A DNA stretch of 31,253 nt from Candidatus Bathyarchaeota archaeon (lineage in GTDB: Archaea; Thermoproteota; Bathyarchaeia; Bathyarchaeales; DTEX01): positions 1-31,253 of the forward strand of contig JAGTQS010000008.1 in assembly GCA_018397055.1 (NCBI GenBank), read 5' to 3'. The stretch's first letter is position 1, and every line of letters starts with the position of its first letter. Of this stretch, positions 15,758 to 23,747 are shown in pieces. Made by a program: the position numbers and the translations under genes. The notes under the pieces were generated by a model. It was not told the origin of the DNA, made no database searches, and worked only from the letters and a program-made list of their open reading frames with translations.

Positions 15758-16724
15758 ATTTCTCTAATGCCTCAACCATGTTTCTGAGCTTATGTAAAGA
15801 AATCTCATAAGCTTCATCTTTAGTTAAGTTGCCTACCAAGAGCTTACGAAAACCACAGTCCGGAGTGAAAATTACCGAATCCCTGTATTCTTTGAACTGT
15901 TTCATTATTCCCAAAATCTCATCTACACTCTCAATTCTCGGATTTTTTGTAGACACGCAGCCAACAGACAACATTTTTTCTTTTTCATTTACTCTTTCTG
16001 GAGAATATATTTTCATATTCTGAGGCATATCGCAAAATTCGTGGCTGAGATAATCAAATTCCGTTTCAAGAAGGATTTCTGCTAGTTTAGGAGAGATTCT
16101 GCCACAAATATGTGTTCCCACAATTCTGTCTTTGCAGGACTTTTTTAGGCTATTAAATATTTCAACTATGTCTTCTTCTTTGTAACCAAAGGCAGTTTTT
16201 GTTCCAACCAGCACACTTAAGATGGGTTCATCTATTGAAATCATGCTGGCAGTCCTTGAAGCCTCTTCACAGCTTTTTACCAATACATCGGCAAGTTGTT
16301 TTACTACATCCAAATCAGCAGCTGCAGAGTTAAAAGGAAAAACTCCTGGTTTAATTTCAATGTAAGAGGCAAGAGTGAAAGGTCCAGTTATAGGAACTTT
16401 TAAATGAACTATATCTGTAAAACCCTTTTTTTGGAGAAAAATCTTTGTCCATAAAAATGGTTCTAAGCCTATAGGAGGGCCTTCGTACTCAATTCTCTTA
16501 CAGTTCATTTTGTACCGGGTTTTTTCTAACTGAATTCCACTGCCATATTTCACGAGTTCATCCAAGAACTGTGGACCCATCTCAGTCAATTGAGGATAAG
16601 ATGGAAAATCCAACCCTAATTTTAACTGATCTTTTATGCACTTTTCTCTATTCGATTCAGAATCATCCAAAGGGAAACTGCCTATTACGGATGATAAAAT
16701 TCCATGTATTTGCAGCTTGGTCAC
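15741..16724 (-). CDS. Core MetE-type methionine synthase family protein
   Basis: This 327-residue protein corresponds to the C-terminal catalytic domain of cobalamin-independent methionine synthase, without the N-terminal MetE domain. The zinc ligands can be assigned as H205 and C207 (GTHICG), E229 (LSHEF) and C290 (FTPDCGF). A SIGSFPL-like start (VIGSFPLDDSE) and ISIDEPILS (162-170) also fit. Archaeal short MetE proteins transfer a methyl group to homocysteine from a donor other than triglutamyl-methyltetrahydrofolate, in some cases a methylcorrinoid protein; the donor here is unknown. The ATG start is not preceded by a strong ribosome site. Its 3' end overlaps the convergent LeuA-like gene by 17 bases. 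It may supply methionine to the AdoMet synthetase at 7993. Confidence 0.88.
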   Translation of the reverse strand: MTKLQIHGILSSVIGSFPLDDSESNREKCIKDQLKLGLDFPSYPQLTEMGPQFLDELVKYGSGIQLEKTRYKMNCKRIEYEGPPIGLEPFLWTKIFLQKKGFTDIVHLKVPITGPFTLASYIEIKPGVFPFNSAAADLDVVKQLADVLVKSCEEASRTASMISIDEPILSVLVGTKTAFGYKEEDIVEIFNSLKKSCKDRIVGTHICGRISPKLAEILLETEFDYLSHEFCDMPQNMKIYSPERVNEKEKMLSVGCVSTKNPRIESVDEILGIMKQFKEYRDSVIFTPDCGFRKLLVGNLTKDEAYEISLHKLRNMVEALEKFKASF

Positions 16725-16804
16725 CGAAACATAGGATTACAAATCAAAAGAAAAATCTTTCTCTTAAGCATAAGTTGACTACAAACTTTTGCAGAAACCT
16801 TGGC

Positions 16805-17053
16805 TCACTCATTTTTTAGCGGTTCGAAACCTTCTAAAATTATTGTTTTATGGCATTTTTTACAGATTATTGTTACCCTTTTAGGGATGTCATCATCAAA
16901 TCTTTCAACATACACTATTTTGTAGGTTTTTTCCGATTCGTCATCGGGAGAGATGATAATTCCACATGATGGACACGGAAATTCGCCTTCGCCTTCTATG
17001 GATTTCAAGTCAACTTTCAGAGCCATCATTTGTCCCAACGATGTTCCATCCAT
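16805..17053 (-). CDS. Small zinc-ribbon protein, function unknown
   Basis: This 82-residue protein has two cysteine pairs, CPSCG (residues 27-31) and CKKC (64-67), about 36 residues apart, which should form one zinc ribbon. Between them is an acidic segment (SPDDESEKTYKIVYVERFDDD). No other domain is visible. Similar ribbons occur in transcription and translation factors and in many uncharacterised archaeal proteins. Met9 and Met10 are alternative starts, and none has a strong ribosome site. A near-perfect inverted repeat and a TATA-like ctttaaaaagt lie upstream around 17087-17119, so it may have its own promoter. The real function is unknown. Confidence 0.7.
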   Translation of the reverse strand: MDGTSLGQMMALKVDLKSIEGEGEFPCPSCGIIISPDDESEKTYKIVYVERFDDDIPKRVTIICKKCHKTIILEGFEPLKNE

Positions 17054-17098
17054 TCAAGTTCTTTGTTAATTGAGGTGATTAATATTACTTTTTAAAGA

Positions 17099-17119
17099 AT
17101 ATGAACCATAGGTCCATAT
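17099..17119. promoter_or_regulatory. Near-perfect inverted repeat (9-base arms, one mismatch)
   Basis: The arms atatgaacc and ggtccatat are separated by ata. It lies between the phosphatase stop (17213) and the zinc-ribbon start (17053), just upstream of a TATA-like element. It could be the phosphatase terminator hairpin (followed by tctttaaaaagt on the minus strand) or an operator for the zinc-ribbon gene. Nothing else is seen in 17054-17212. Confidence 0.35.
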
Positions 17120-17212
17120 CTTTGGAACATCTAAAAAAGCTAGAAGATTAAAACATATTATAGATTCAGAATCTTTGCCACTAATTTCTCGACATTTTCT
17201 AAAACAAACTTC

Positions 17213-18124
17213 TTAGAACTGTTGAATACACGATGAAAAATAAGATGCAGAATCTACCTTGTTATTGTCAATAATAATATAGGCTCCTTTATTATTGTTA
17301 TATGGTAGCCCTTTTCTTGAGAAGATTGTTATCACTTTTCCGCCATGGTTGATTTTATATCCTTCATCGGTTGGTTCATGCCCTCTAACCACGCATTTGG
17401 CATTCACAACTTTAAGAAAAATGTCTGTCACGTCTTCGCCAAATAGGTATCCTGCGCCGCGAGGTGAAAAACGGGTGCCTTTAATGCCCTCAGCTGGATC
17501 GCTCCATAATATTTCTTCGAGATGAGTCTCAAATGGGTGTTTTTTATATGCAAATGCAACATCATCAGCAGTTTTCGCCTTGCTTGGGACGCCGCCATGC
17601 AACATTATAAATTTGCCTTTCACAAGTACAGCTGTATAGAAACTTCTAAAAAGCGAGCTGAGATTCAAATAAACCGTTTGCCATTCTGTACTAAATTTTC
17701 GAAACAGATGATGAGGAAGGTCATGGGGAGAAGCTAAAAGATCCTGTGGACCTTCGTGGTTTCCTTGAAGTAAAACTACGTTTTCTGGAAACATCTTTTT
17801 CAAACTTAAAACAATATAGTAAACCTCAGGAGAAAAGGGTCCTCGGTCACCGTAGTCTCCAAGAAAAACAAGGTAAGTATCTGTTCCAAATGAAACTTCG
17901 CATATTTTTATCTCATTTAGTATTTGTTCGAGACTGTCCAGATCGCCGTGAATATCGCCAACTACTATTATCTTTCCTTTTGGAGATAAATAAACAAGCC
18001 TTCCGACAATCTGTATTTTTTCTTTTTCTGAAGAAAGTATCTGGTCAACTTGGCAAATTAGCCTTAGAAAGGCTTTATGGTCAACGTCATGTGCTTCTCT
18101 TAACAAACTTGATAAATTTCTCAT
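17213..18124 (-). CDS. PPP-family serine/threonine protein phosphatase
   Basis: This 303-residue metallophosphatase is of the PP1/PP2A type, predicted to dephosphorylate phosphoserine and phosphothreonine in the cytoplasm. The signature motifs are complete: GDIHGD (56-61), GDYGDRG (89-95, with glycine in place of the usual valine), GNHEG (121-125), LHGGVPS (H176), SPRGAGYLFGED and RGHEPTD (H249). These supply both metal sites and the phosphate-binding arginines (R94, R221). A short helical N-terminal extension of about 50 residues precedes the catalytic core. The gene is divergent from the FrhB-type gene across an 86-base gap that holds a perfect 9-base inverted repeat. Archaeal PPP phosphatases often act with Hanks-type kinases, but none is in this window. 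Substrates are unknown. Confidence 0.93.
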   Translation of the reverse strand: MRNLSSLLREAHDVDHKAFLRLICQVDQILSSEKEKIQIVGRLVYLSPKGKIIVVGDIHGDLDSLEQILNEIKICEVSFGTDTYLVFLGDYGDRGPFSPEVYYIVLSLKKMFPENVVLLQGNHEGPQDLLASPHDLPHHLFRKFSTEWQTVYLNLSSLFRSFYTAVLVKGKFIMLHGGVPSKAKTADDVAFAYKKHPFETHLEEILWSDPAEGIKGTRFSPRGAGYLFGEDVTDIFLKVVNAKCVVRGHEPTDEGYKINHGGKVITIFSRKGLPYNNNKGAYIIIDNNKVDSASYFSSCIQQF

Positions 18125-18131
18125 CTAATTC

Positions 18132-18170
18132 TATGTTAAAGAGTCGAGAGACATATTAAAGTTTAACATA
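18132..18170. promoter_or_regulatory. Perfect 9-base inverted repeat in a divergent promoter
   Basis: The arms tatgttaaa and tttaacata are exact reverse complements, 21 bases apart. The element lies between the divergent phosphatase (start 18124) and FrhB-type gene (start 18211). The centres of the arms are 30 bp apart, close to three helical turns, as for a dimeric or looping regulator. The regulator is unknown. Confidence 0.4.
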
Positions 18171-18210
18171 TGACAAAAATAATTTCAGACCACAAAGAAC
18201 GGTGAAAAAA

Positions 18211-19263
18211 ATGGTTCAAATTCCAAAAGCAAGCTTCGAAGAAACCCTTGGGAAACATGTTTTACCTTCATCATGTATTGGTTGTGCTTCTTGCGTTGTT
18301 GTATGCCCATTTAACTGTCTTGAATATATTAATGAGAAACCGTTTCTAGCAAGAGAATGCAAGTCTTGCGGTATCTGCGCTCAAGTATGCCCACGATATA
18401 ACTTGTCCATTCCAGAGCTGGAAAAATTTGTTTATAACAGAGAAAGAAAGGGCAACGAGGACTTTGGCATCTACCGTCAAATAGTTTTAGCCCAAACAAC
18501 AGACCAAAAAATCAAAAGAGTTTGCCAAGATGGCGGAGTTGTTACTGCACTATTGATTTATGCTTTAAATGAAGGATACATTGATGGCGCCGTCCTTTCA
18601 GGTGTAAACAAAACTGAACCATTGAAGGCAGTTCCCAAGCTAGCTACGACGGTGAAGGAGATACTGGATTGCGCTGGAACAAGGTACACTTATTCACCAA
18701 ATATGATTGCATTAAAAGAAGGTATACTTCAAAAAAAGAAAAAACTTGCTTTCGTTGGCACTCCTGATCAAATACAAGCAATTAGAAAAATCCAAGCCCT
18801 CCCTTTAAAAAAATTTTCCGAAGCTATTGTCTTAACAATTGGCGTCTTCTGCAGCGAATGCTTTACCTATGAAGGATTGATAAGACAATTGTTGCATAGT
18901 GAACTTGGGATTAACACAGCGGAAGTGGCAAAAATAAACATAAAAGGTAAACTTATCGTTACAACCAAATCAGGCAATGTGAAAGAAATTCAGTTAAAAG
19001 AGGCGAAGAAACATGTCAGAAACTGCATTGCACAGTGCTCAGACTTCTCTTCTGAGCTAGCTGACATGTCTGTAGGGGGATTAGGTTTGGAGGGTTGGAC
19101 TCTAACTGTTCTTCGAACGGAAAAAGCTGAGGAGCTATTTTGGAAAGCAAACTCGAATAAAGTTATCCGGACAAAGTCGATTGAAGACGAAAGGGCTCTT
19201 GATTTGCTAGTTAAACTCTCAAGAAAAAAACGAGTTGGAATAAGTGCTAAATTAACACTTTAG
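18211..19263 (+). CDS. FrhB/FpoF-type coenzyme F420 dehydrogenase beta-subunit family protein
   Basis: This 350-residue iron-sulfur flavoprotein probably moves electrons between F420 or another carrier and ferredoxin. Two [4Fe-4S] ferredoxin motifs lie at the N-terminus: C22, C25, C28, C32 and C50, C53, C56, C60. They are followed by the FrhB N-terminal domain (CQDGGVVTALLIYALNEG, GTRYTYSPN, KLAFVGTPDQIQAIRK) and the C-terminal domain with GVFCSECFTYEG and CSDFSSELADMSVGGLG. ATG 18211 is preferred because ggtga lies five bases upstream; a GTG at 18202 is part of that ribosome site. No other hydrogenase or Fpo subunit is present, so its partner is unknown. Formylmethanofuran and H4MPT genes begin 2 kb downstream on the other strand, suggesting C1 redox metabolism. 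Confidence 0.88.
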   Translation: MVQIPKASFEETLGKHVLPSSCIGCASCVVVCPFNCLEYINEKPFLARECKSCGICAQVCPRYNLSIPELEKFVYNRERKGNEDFGIYRQIVLAQTTDQKIKRVCQDGGVVTALLIYALNEGYIDGAVLSGVNKTEPLKAVPKLATTVKEILDCAGTRYTYSPNMIALKEGILQKKKKLAFVGTPDQIQAIRKIQALPLKKFSEAIVLTIGVFCSECFTYEGLIRQLLHSELGINTAEVAKINIKGKLIVTTKSGNVKEIQLKEAKKHVRNCIAQCSDFSSELADMSVGGLGLEGWTLTVLRTEKAEELFWKANSNKVIRTKSIEDERALDLLVKLSRKKRVGISAKLTL

Positions 19264-19387
19264 ACAACTGTAACTTTTTTAAAAAAAGAACCACTCAATT
19301 TTAAGTAATAACCTTTAAATAAGTAATTATAAGTTCCATCAAATCAAACAGCCAGTTCATGAAAATCCATTATAGAAGGTGTGTGAA

Positions 19388-19996
19388 ATGCGTTTTAGAA
19401 TGATTTCACCTAAAGATTGGATCTTTATAGGTATTATGGGGACGTTGGGAAATGTTATATCATGGCTCTCAATTATGGCAGCACCATTTTTGCCCACTGT
19501 CTCTTTTGGGCCGTACAGCGTCTCAATAGCTTTAGATCTTTCCCACATAACAACCTTCGTCAGTGCGCTTTATGGAGGACCTGCAATCGGCGGTTTAACT
19601 GGGATTATAGGAGGTTTCGTTGCTGCTAATGAGTTTGGATTTTCAAAGGGAAACTTAATTACGGGATTTACACTGCCTTTGGGTAAAGCGTTAACAGGGG
19701 TAGTTGCAGGCATAGTAATGACCGCCATGAGGCTTAAAGATAAGAACCATCACCAAGTTCATTTCGTATCCTCAACTTTAATTTCTTATATTCCAGAGGC
19801 GATTTATACGGTCTTTATTTTCTTAGCCGTTTTCCCAATGATTTTTGGTACACCAGTCTTCGTGTTGTATCCGATAGTAGTCGGAATTCTCATAAAGGCG
19901 TTGGTAGAAATGGTTGCAGAAGGCGTTCTTCTCCTTACGCTAGCTAACAACCAAGGCTTTACAACAATGGTAAAAAGTTTCTTCATCAAATCATAA
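19388..19996 (+). CDS. Membrane protein resembling an ECF transporter S component
   Basis: This 202-residue integral membrane protein has about six hydrophobic segments (roughly 11-31, 44-62, 64-80, 90-112, 124-150, 156-182). The LDLSHITTFVSALYGGPAIGG and LTGIIGGFVA segments recall substrate-binding S components of energy-coupling-factor vitamin transporters. The T and A/A' components are not in the window, which fits shared-module (group II) ECF systems. The start is ATG 19388 with aggtg six bases upstream; a GTG at 19379 overlaps that site. It follows the FrhB-type gene after 124 bases, including a T6A7 run near 19275-19287 that could end the earlier transcript. The transported substrate cannot be inferred. 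Other small membrane families remain possible. Confidence 0.6.
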   Translation: MRFRMISPKDWIFIGIMGTLGNVISWLSIMAAPFLPTVSFGPYSVSIALDLSHITTFVSALYGGPAIGGLTGIIGGFVAANEFGFSKGNLITGFTLPLGKALTGVVAGIVMTAMRLKDKNHHQVHFVSSTLISYIPEAIYTVFIFLAVFPMIFGTPVFVLYPIVVGILIKALVEMVAEGVLLLTLANNQGFTTMVKSFFIKS

Positions 19997-20049
19997 AGAT
20001 GAAAACGTGAACTTTAAAAGGACTTATCTGAGAATCCCTGTTTATTTTA

Positions 20050-21009
20050 CTAAAGACTTATTGTTTTCAATAATACATCTGAATTGATTTTTCCAGCAGA
20101 AAATGTTCTGCCCGTCCTTTTGTTTTCCACTGTCATCACAGCAGGTGCGAAAAGCTGCGGATCAATTTTATAAAAGTCAAACTCTGCTTTCTTAAGAATT
20201 TCTGCAAACGATTTTCCATACTGCTTTGATGTTGAGGAAACTGATTTTTCAGTTAGTCGTTTAAGTTCCGCCTCGTCGTCGTAATTTAGGACTATATATG
20301 TTTCTCCTCCATAAAGTATTGCATCGTTCGATCGTCCCATAGCCTCAACAGGATCATGATGAGCAGGCAGAACAGGCGCAGAGCCCCTTGCATGTAAGAT
20401 ACATTTTGGATCTACGCCCATGTTTACAAGTTTGTGAATTCCTGTCTCAACCACTCTCCCTGAAACTTGAGTGATTCCCGAAATAGATGTTATTGGAACA
20501 ACAACAAGAAAGAGTTTACCTACATCGACACGGCATAATTCGGCAATGTTTGCTATGGTGTCTTCAGGCAGTTCTTTACTGGTTTCAAGAACAAGCACAG
20601 CTTCGTCATAAGTGTCCTTGTAATCGATTTGTTCAAAAATCGACTTAGGTTTTAAAGCCAAAGCACGAGCAGGACCAGACCCTAATGCTTGAAAATCCTT
20701 TGATTTTATTTGCCACCCAGCCATTTGAGATCCCAGAGTTGAGACTGCTGGAAAGTCCGTAGAAACTGAGATTGAGGGAAGACTTTTTGAACCAATCTGA
20801 ATAGTAGAAATTTTTGCCTGACCAAGTCCCCCAAGGCAAATTTCTGTTATGATCCTACCTGCCTCAATGCTTCCTATTGTTTCTAATCCAGCATCTATTA
20901 TCGATGCACCCTTTTTGCTCTTCTTTACCTTTACTCTATACGTCTCAGCTTTGGCACAAAACTCTCTTACAAGTTTCATCGCTCTTTGATTAACACTTAC
21001 TTGCAACAA
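20050..21009 (-). CDS. mch: Methenyltetrahydromethanopterin cyclohydrolase
   Basis: This enzyme interconverts 5-formyl-H4MPT and 5,10-methenyl-H4MPT, the third step of the archaeal methyl branch. At 319 residues it is the usual family length. Recognisable segments are SVNQRAMKLVREFC (4-17), EAGRIITEICLGGLGQ, DFPAVSTLGSQMAGWQI, ALGSGPARALALKP and the long conserved ILHARGSAPVLPAHHDP and EAMGRSNDAILYGG. It is the last gene of the fwdA-fwdC-mch set, 25 bases after fwdC, and probably cotranscribed. Its stop faces the convergent membrane-protein gene with a 53-base gap. Presence of Mch supports H4MPT as the C1 carrier in this organism. Confidence 0.96.
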   Translation of the reverse strand: MLQVSVNQRAMKLVREFCAKAETYRVKVKKSKKGASIIDAGLETIGSIEAGRIITEICLGGLGQAKISTIQIGSKSLPSISVSTDFPAVSTLGSQMAGWQIKSKDFQALGSGPARALALKPKSIFEQIDYKDTYDEAVLVLETSKELPEDTIANIAELCRVDVGKLFLVVVPITSISGITQVSGRVVETGIHKLVNMGVDPKCILHARGSAPVLPAHHDPVEAMGRSNDAILYGGETYIVLNYDDEAELKRLTEKSVSSTSKQYGKSFAEILKKAEFDFYKIDPQLFAPAVMTVENKRTGRTFSAGKINSDVLLKTISL

Positions 21010-21034
21010 CTTGTCTTCTCCAATTGTACTTAGA

Positions 21035-21856
21035 TTATAGGTATTTCTCGTAGGATGCGAGATGTGGATTTTTGTTCCTCGCTACGAAAAGCTTTCCTTT
21101 ACCTTCCTCAACCATGTCGCCTGTGAAACGATAAAATGGACCTGCTATCCTTTCTTCATTGACTTTGACATCATTTCTAATGCTGTCTATCGTAAAAGTA
21201 GGAAGAACAGAAGGCAAATATCCACAGACAATTATTTTACCATCAACCATTTCTGCACCAGCCCGCCCTAAACAGTCGCCTAAAATAACGATTGTACCAT
21301 TCCTCATGTGGATTCCTGGAAAAAATCCTGCGCAACAATCAACCCTGATTAGGCCATCTTTCATGTGACAACCGATCTCGTTCCCAGCGTTTCCATGTAT
21401 GAGAATTTCTCCACCCTTCATGCCTTCTGTGGATCCTCGATGTGATGAGCCGACATAGCTTCCAGCTGACCCAGTAACCTCAATTTTTCCACCTTTCATC
21501 ATGCAACCAACCCAGGAATCGACATTGCCCTTTACTAGGATTTTTCCCCCTTTCATGCCTTCACCTAGACGCATGCCAGCGTTACCTTCGATAATAATGG
21601 TACCTTGGGTCATTTTGTACCCTATCATTCGTACCTTATAAAAATCTCCGCTTAGAAGAATAACGTTGTTTTCATCAGTGTCTCCAGCTTTCTCAATAAT
21701 GTCAAAGATGTCTCTAAGGCTTTTCTGCCTATTTCCTTCCCAAACTCCTAATTCTGAAATTTCCTTGATAGATTTCTCTAAGAAAATATCTGGCGTAATG
21801 CATTCTGCGTAGACCGGTACTTTTAAGGAATATTTTGGTCGTAGCGTGATCGTTAT
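21035..21856 (-). CDS. fwdC: Formylmethanofuran dehydrogenase subunit C with no normal start codon
   Basis: FwdC helps form the formylmethanofuran dehydrogenase complex. A beta-helix of G-x-x-x-G-x-x-M-x-x-G repeats is clear (GNAGMRLGEGMKGG, GNVDSWVGCMMKGG, GNAGNEIGCHMKDG). The longest ORF with a normal start begins at ATG 21628 and is only 197 residues. Upstream in the same frame about 75 more residues fit the family N-terminus: TLRPKYSLKVPVYAE, CITPDIFLEKSIKEIS, LGVWEGNRQKSLRDIF. That frame reaches back to the fwdA TGA with no ATG, GTG or TTG near the front; the first usable codon is ATA 21856-21854. Deleting one A from the AAAAA run beside the fwdA stop would give a GTG start overlapping it. 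So this is an unusual start, an in-frame readthrough, or a one-base error. Full length is about 273 residues. Confidence 0.88.
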   Translation of the reverse strand: MTITLRPKYSLKVPVYAECITPDIFLEKSIKEISELGVWEGNRQKSLRDIFDIIEKAGDTDENNVILLSGDFYKVRMIGYKMTQGTIIIEGNAGMRLGEGMKGGKILVKGNVDSWVGCMMKGGKIEVTGSAGSYVGSSHRGSTEGMKGGEILIHGNAGNEIGCHMKDGLIRVDCCAGFFPGIHMRNGTIVILGDCLGRAGAEMVDGKIIVCGYLPSVLPTFTIDSIRNDVKVNEERIAGPFYRFTGDMVEEGKGKLFVARNKNPHLASYEKYL

Positions 21857-21859
21857 TTT

Positions 21860-23569
21860 TCACACCTCTGGTTTAATTGGCATAGGCTCCGAAGATTTCA
21901 GGTATTTTTCTGGAACAAAATAGTTGTCCAACTCTATTGTCCAATAATCTCGGAACCGTTTCTTTAAGTCTTTCAAAGTCTCAGAGTATGAACTTGCCAT
22001 GGTAAATGAAGTTGTTTCAATATCTGTCCACATGGTTCTTCCCACGACCGGTTTTATTATAGTTCCATTTTTCGCCACAATTTCTCCATCCTTTATTGTG
22101 AAAACGGACTTCTCAAAAGCACGGCGAACTATCCGGTAATCCTTTGAAAAGTCTGTATTTTTTGGATTAAGATCATATATCGCAATGTCAGCGTCAGCAT
22201 TATGCCCTAAGTGCCCCTTGTTTTTCATCCCTAAGGCTTTTGCTTGACCTGCACGTGTAATTATGGCAATTTCAAAAAGGTCATATTCTCTGTCTATGCT
22301 TGGAAGAAGAGAACGTTTCTTTGCTTTTTTGTTAATCTTATTTAACATGACGCCTCTTGCTTTTTTGCTCATAAGCCAAGAAATTATCTTCGGATAGGTC
22401 GTGAATGGAGCAGCGTTCGGATGGTCAGTTGTAAGGTAGACCTTCCAAGGGTCTTTTATGAGCAATGCAAGTTCAAGGCCTATTGACCACATTGTTGCAT
22501 ACACAAGGCTTTTCCGTTTGTAAGTAAAGGGAACTATGCCGGCTGCCGTTTCAGTTTCGACATCGTGGTTAACCCACTTGTTTCCGCTTAGCTCATGTAA
22601 AGTATACTGCCAAGGACCGTCAGCCGTCATTGTTGTTGTCTCTGTGAAGACAACTTGACCCATATCTATCGTAACATGGCTATGTCCATTAACATATTTT
22701 GCAATCTCTTCAGCTCCAGACTTGATGCTTCCCCAATCATCTCCCTTAAATGAGCTAAACTGGCAATGCGTGATATGAATTGAAGGCTTTTTTTCAAAAG
22801 CAAGATCCTCTACACATTTCATAGTCTCAAGTGTAATTAGATAATTTCCAGGTTTGCCAAGCTGATTAGTATGAACATGTATTGTGTGGGGAAGATTCAA
22901 TACATGATTAACCTTGCAAAGCCCACGAATAATCTCTCTTGGCGTTATTCCAAAATTTGGAACCGGATCGTCGAGGTTTTTAACATTCATCCCAAACCCC
23001 CATGACTCGACGCCGCCTGGATTAACGAGTTTTATTGCGTAACCCTTTGTAGCCGATATCAGCCAAGCAACGTGAATAGCGCACTCTCTGAGGAGGCTTT
23101 TTTGGAGAAGTTCGAGGACAAACCACCAATCTCCAAGTAAGGGGAAGGTTGCCTTGTCAACCATTGGAGTGTCATCAAGCTCCTCATGGGTATGTCGAGC
23201 TTCAAGAGGAGGCATAGAAGGGTTGCAAATGGTTGTATATCCCATGCGTGAATATCTGTAGCCGGTTGTAAAAGTGGATGGGACAGAATGTCCTACTCCT
23301 GACCTAGTTATAGCTGTTTTAGTTTCCACGTCATCGTAGTGGTCTTCGGGACGTAAAAGCCTTCCAGCATTCACTTCTGAGCCTGCGATGTGCGTATGTA
23401 TGTCTATGCCGCCTGGCATTACGACCATGTTTGATGCGTCTATAATATGCGCTTTTTTTTCATCTATTTTTTCTACAATTTTACCATTTTCAATGCAAAT
23501 ATCCATTATTTCGCCTTTTACGTTGTTTAGAGGATCGTAAACATACCCGTTTTTTACCAATAATGCCAT
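21860..23569 (-). CDS. fwdA: Formylmethanofuran dehydrogenase subunit A
   Basis: FwdA is the amidohydrolase-fold subunit that condenses formate with methanofuran in the first step of CO2 reduction, or does the reverse in oxidation. At 569 residues it is full length. Metal-site residues are visible: H58 and H60 (GGIDIHTHIAGSEVN), K180 in IKLVNPGG as the likely carboxylated lysine, H231 and H233 (HVHTNQ), H268 (ITHCQ) and D382 in TTDHPNAAPF. The ATG start has ggtga upstream. Its TGA stop is immediately followed, in the same frame, by the fwdC coding sequence. The catalytic tungsten/molybdenum subunits FwdB and FwdD and ferredoxin-like subunits are not in this window and must be elsewhere if the complex works. 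Confidence 0.97.
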   Translation of the reverse strand: MALLVKNGYVYDPLNNVKGEIMDICIENGKIVEKIDEKKAHIIDASNMVVMPGGIDIHTHIAGSEVNAGRLLRPEDHYDDVETKTAITRSGVGHSVPSTFTTGYRYSRMGYTTICNPSMPPLEARHTHEELDDTPMVDKATFPLLGDWWFVLELLQKSLLRECAIHVAWLISATKGYAIKLVNPGGVESWGFGMNVKNLDDPVPNFGITPREIIRGLCKVNHVLNLPHTIHVHTNQLGKPGNYLITLETMKCVEDLAFEKKPSIHITHCQFSSFKGDDWGSIKSGAEEIAKYVNGHSHVTIDMGQVVFTETTTMTADGPWQYTLHELSGNKWVNHDVETETAAGIVPFTYKRKSLVYATMWSIGLELALLIKDPWKVYLTTDHPNAAPFTTYPKIISWLMSKKARGVMLNKINKKAKKRSLLPSIDREYDLFEIAIITRAGQAKALGMKNKGHLGHNADADIAIYDLNPKNTDFSKDYRIVRRAFEKSVFTIKDGEIVAKNGTIIKPVVGRTMWTDIETTSFTMASSYSETLKDLKKRFRDYWTIELDNYFVPEKYLKSSEPMPIKPEV

Positions 23570-23587
23570 GTTAAGGTTTCACCAAGT

Positions 23588-23684
23588 AACTCGGAGTTAA
23601 TTTTTCTTTCTTAGGAGCCTAGTCTAAAACAATACTACTAAGTTATTTTTAAAGAATTAGGATGGTTTATCATATTGTTTATCA
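23588..23684 (-). promoter_or_regulatory. fwdA upstream region with direct and inverted repeats
   Basis: On the minus strand two copies of tgataaac lie 12 bp apart (23684-23677 and 23672-23665), upstream of an AT-rich ttaaaaata near 23645 that could be the TATA box. Closer to the gene is a perfect inverted repeat, taactc-g-gagtta (23587-23599), in the predicted leader. These are possible regulator sites for the C1 genes. The rest of 23570-23747 has no gene. Confidence 0.3.
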
Positions 23685-23747
23685 ATAACCTAGAGCTGAT
23701 AACCGTAAGAAAAACAAAATAGACGAAATGAAATTGCGGAATTTTTT

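Noticed and set aside
20000..20040. Possible C/D-box small RNA (agatga ... ctga) after the membrane-protein gene
   Set aside because: The C box is imperfect and there is no internal C'/D' pair, so it is not better than chance.
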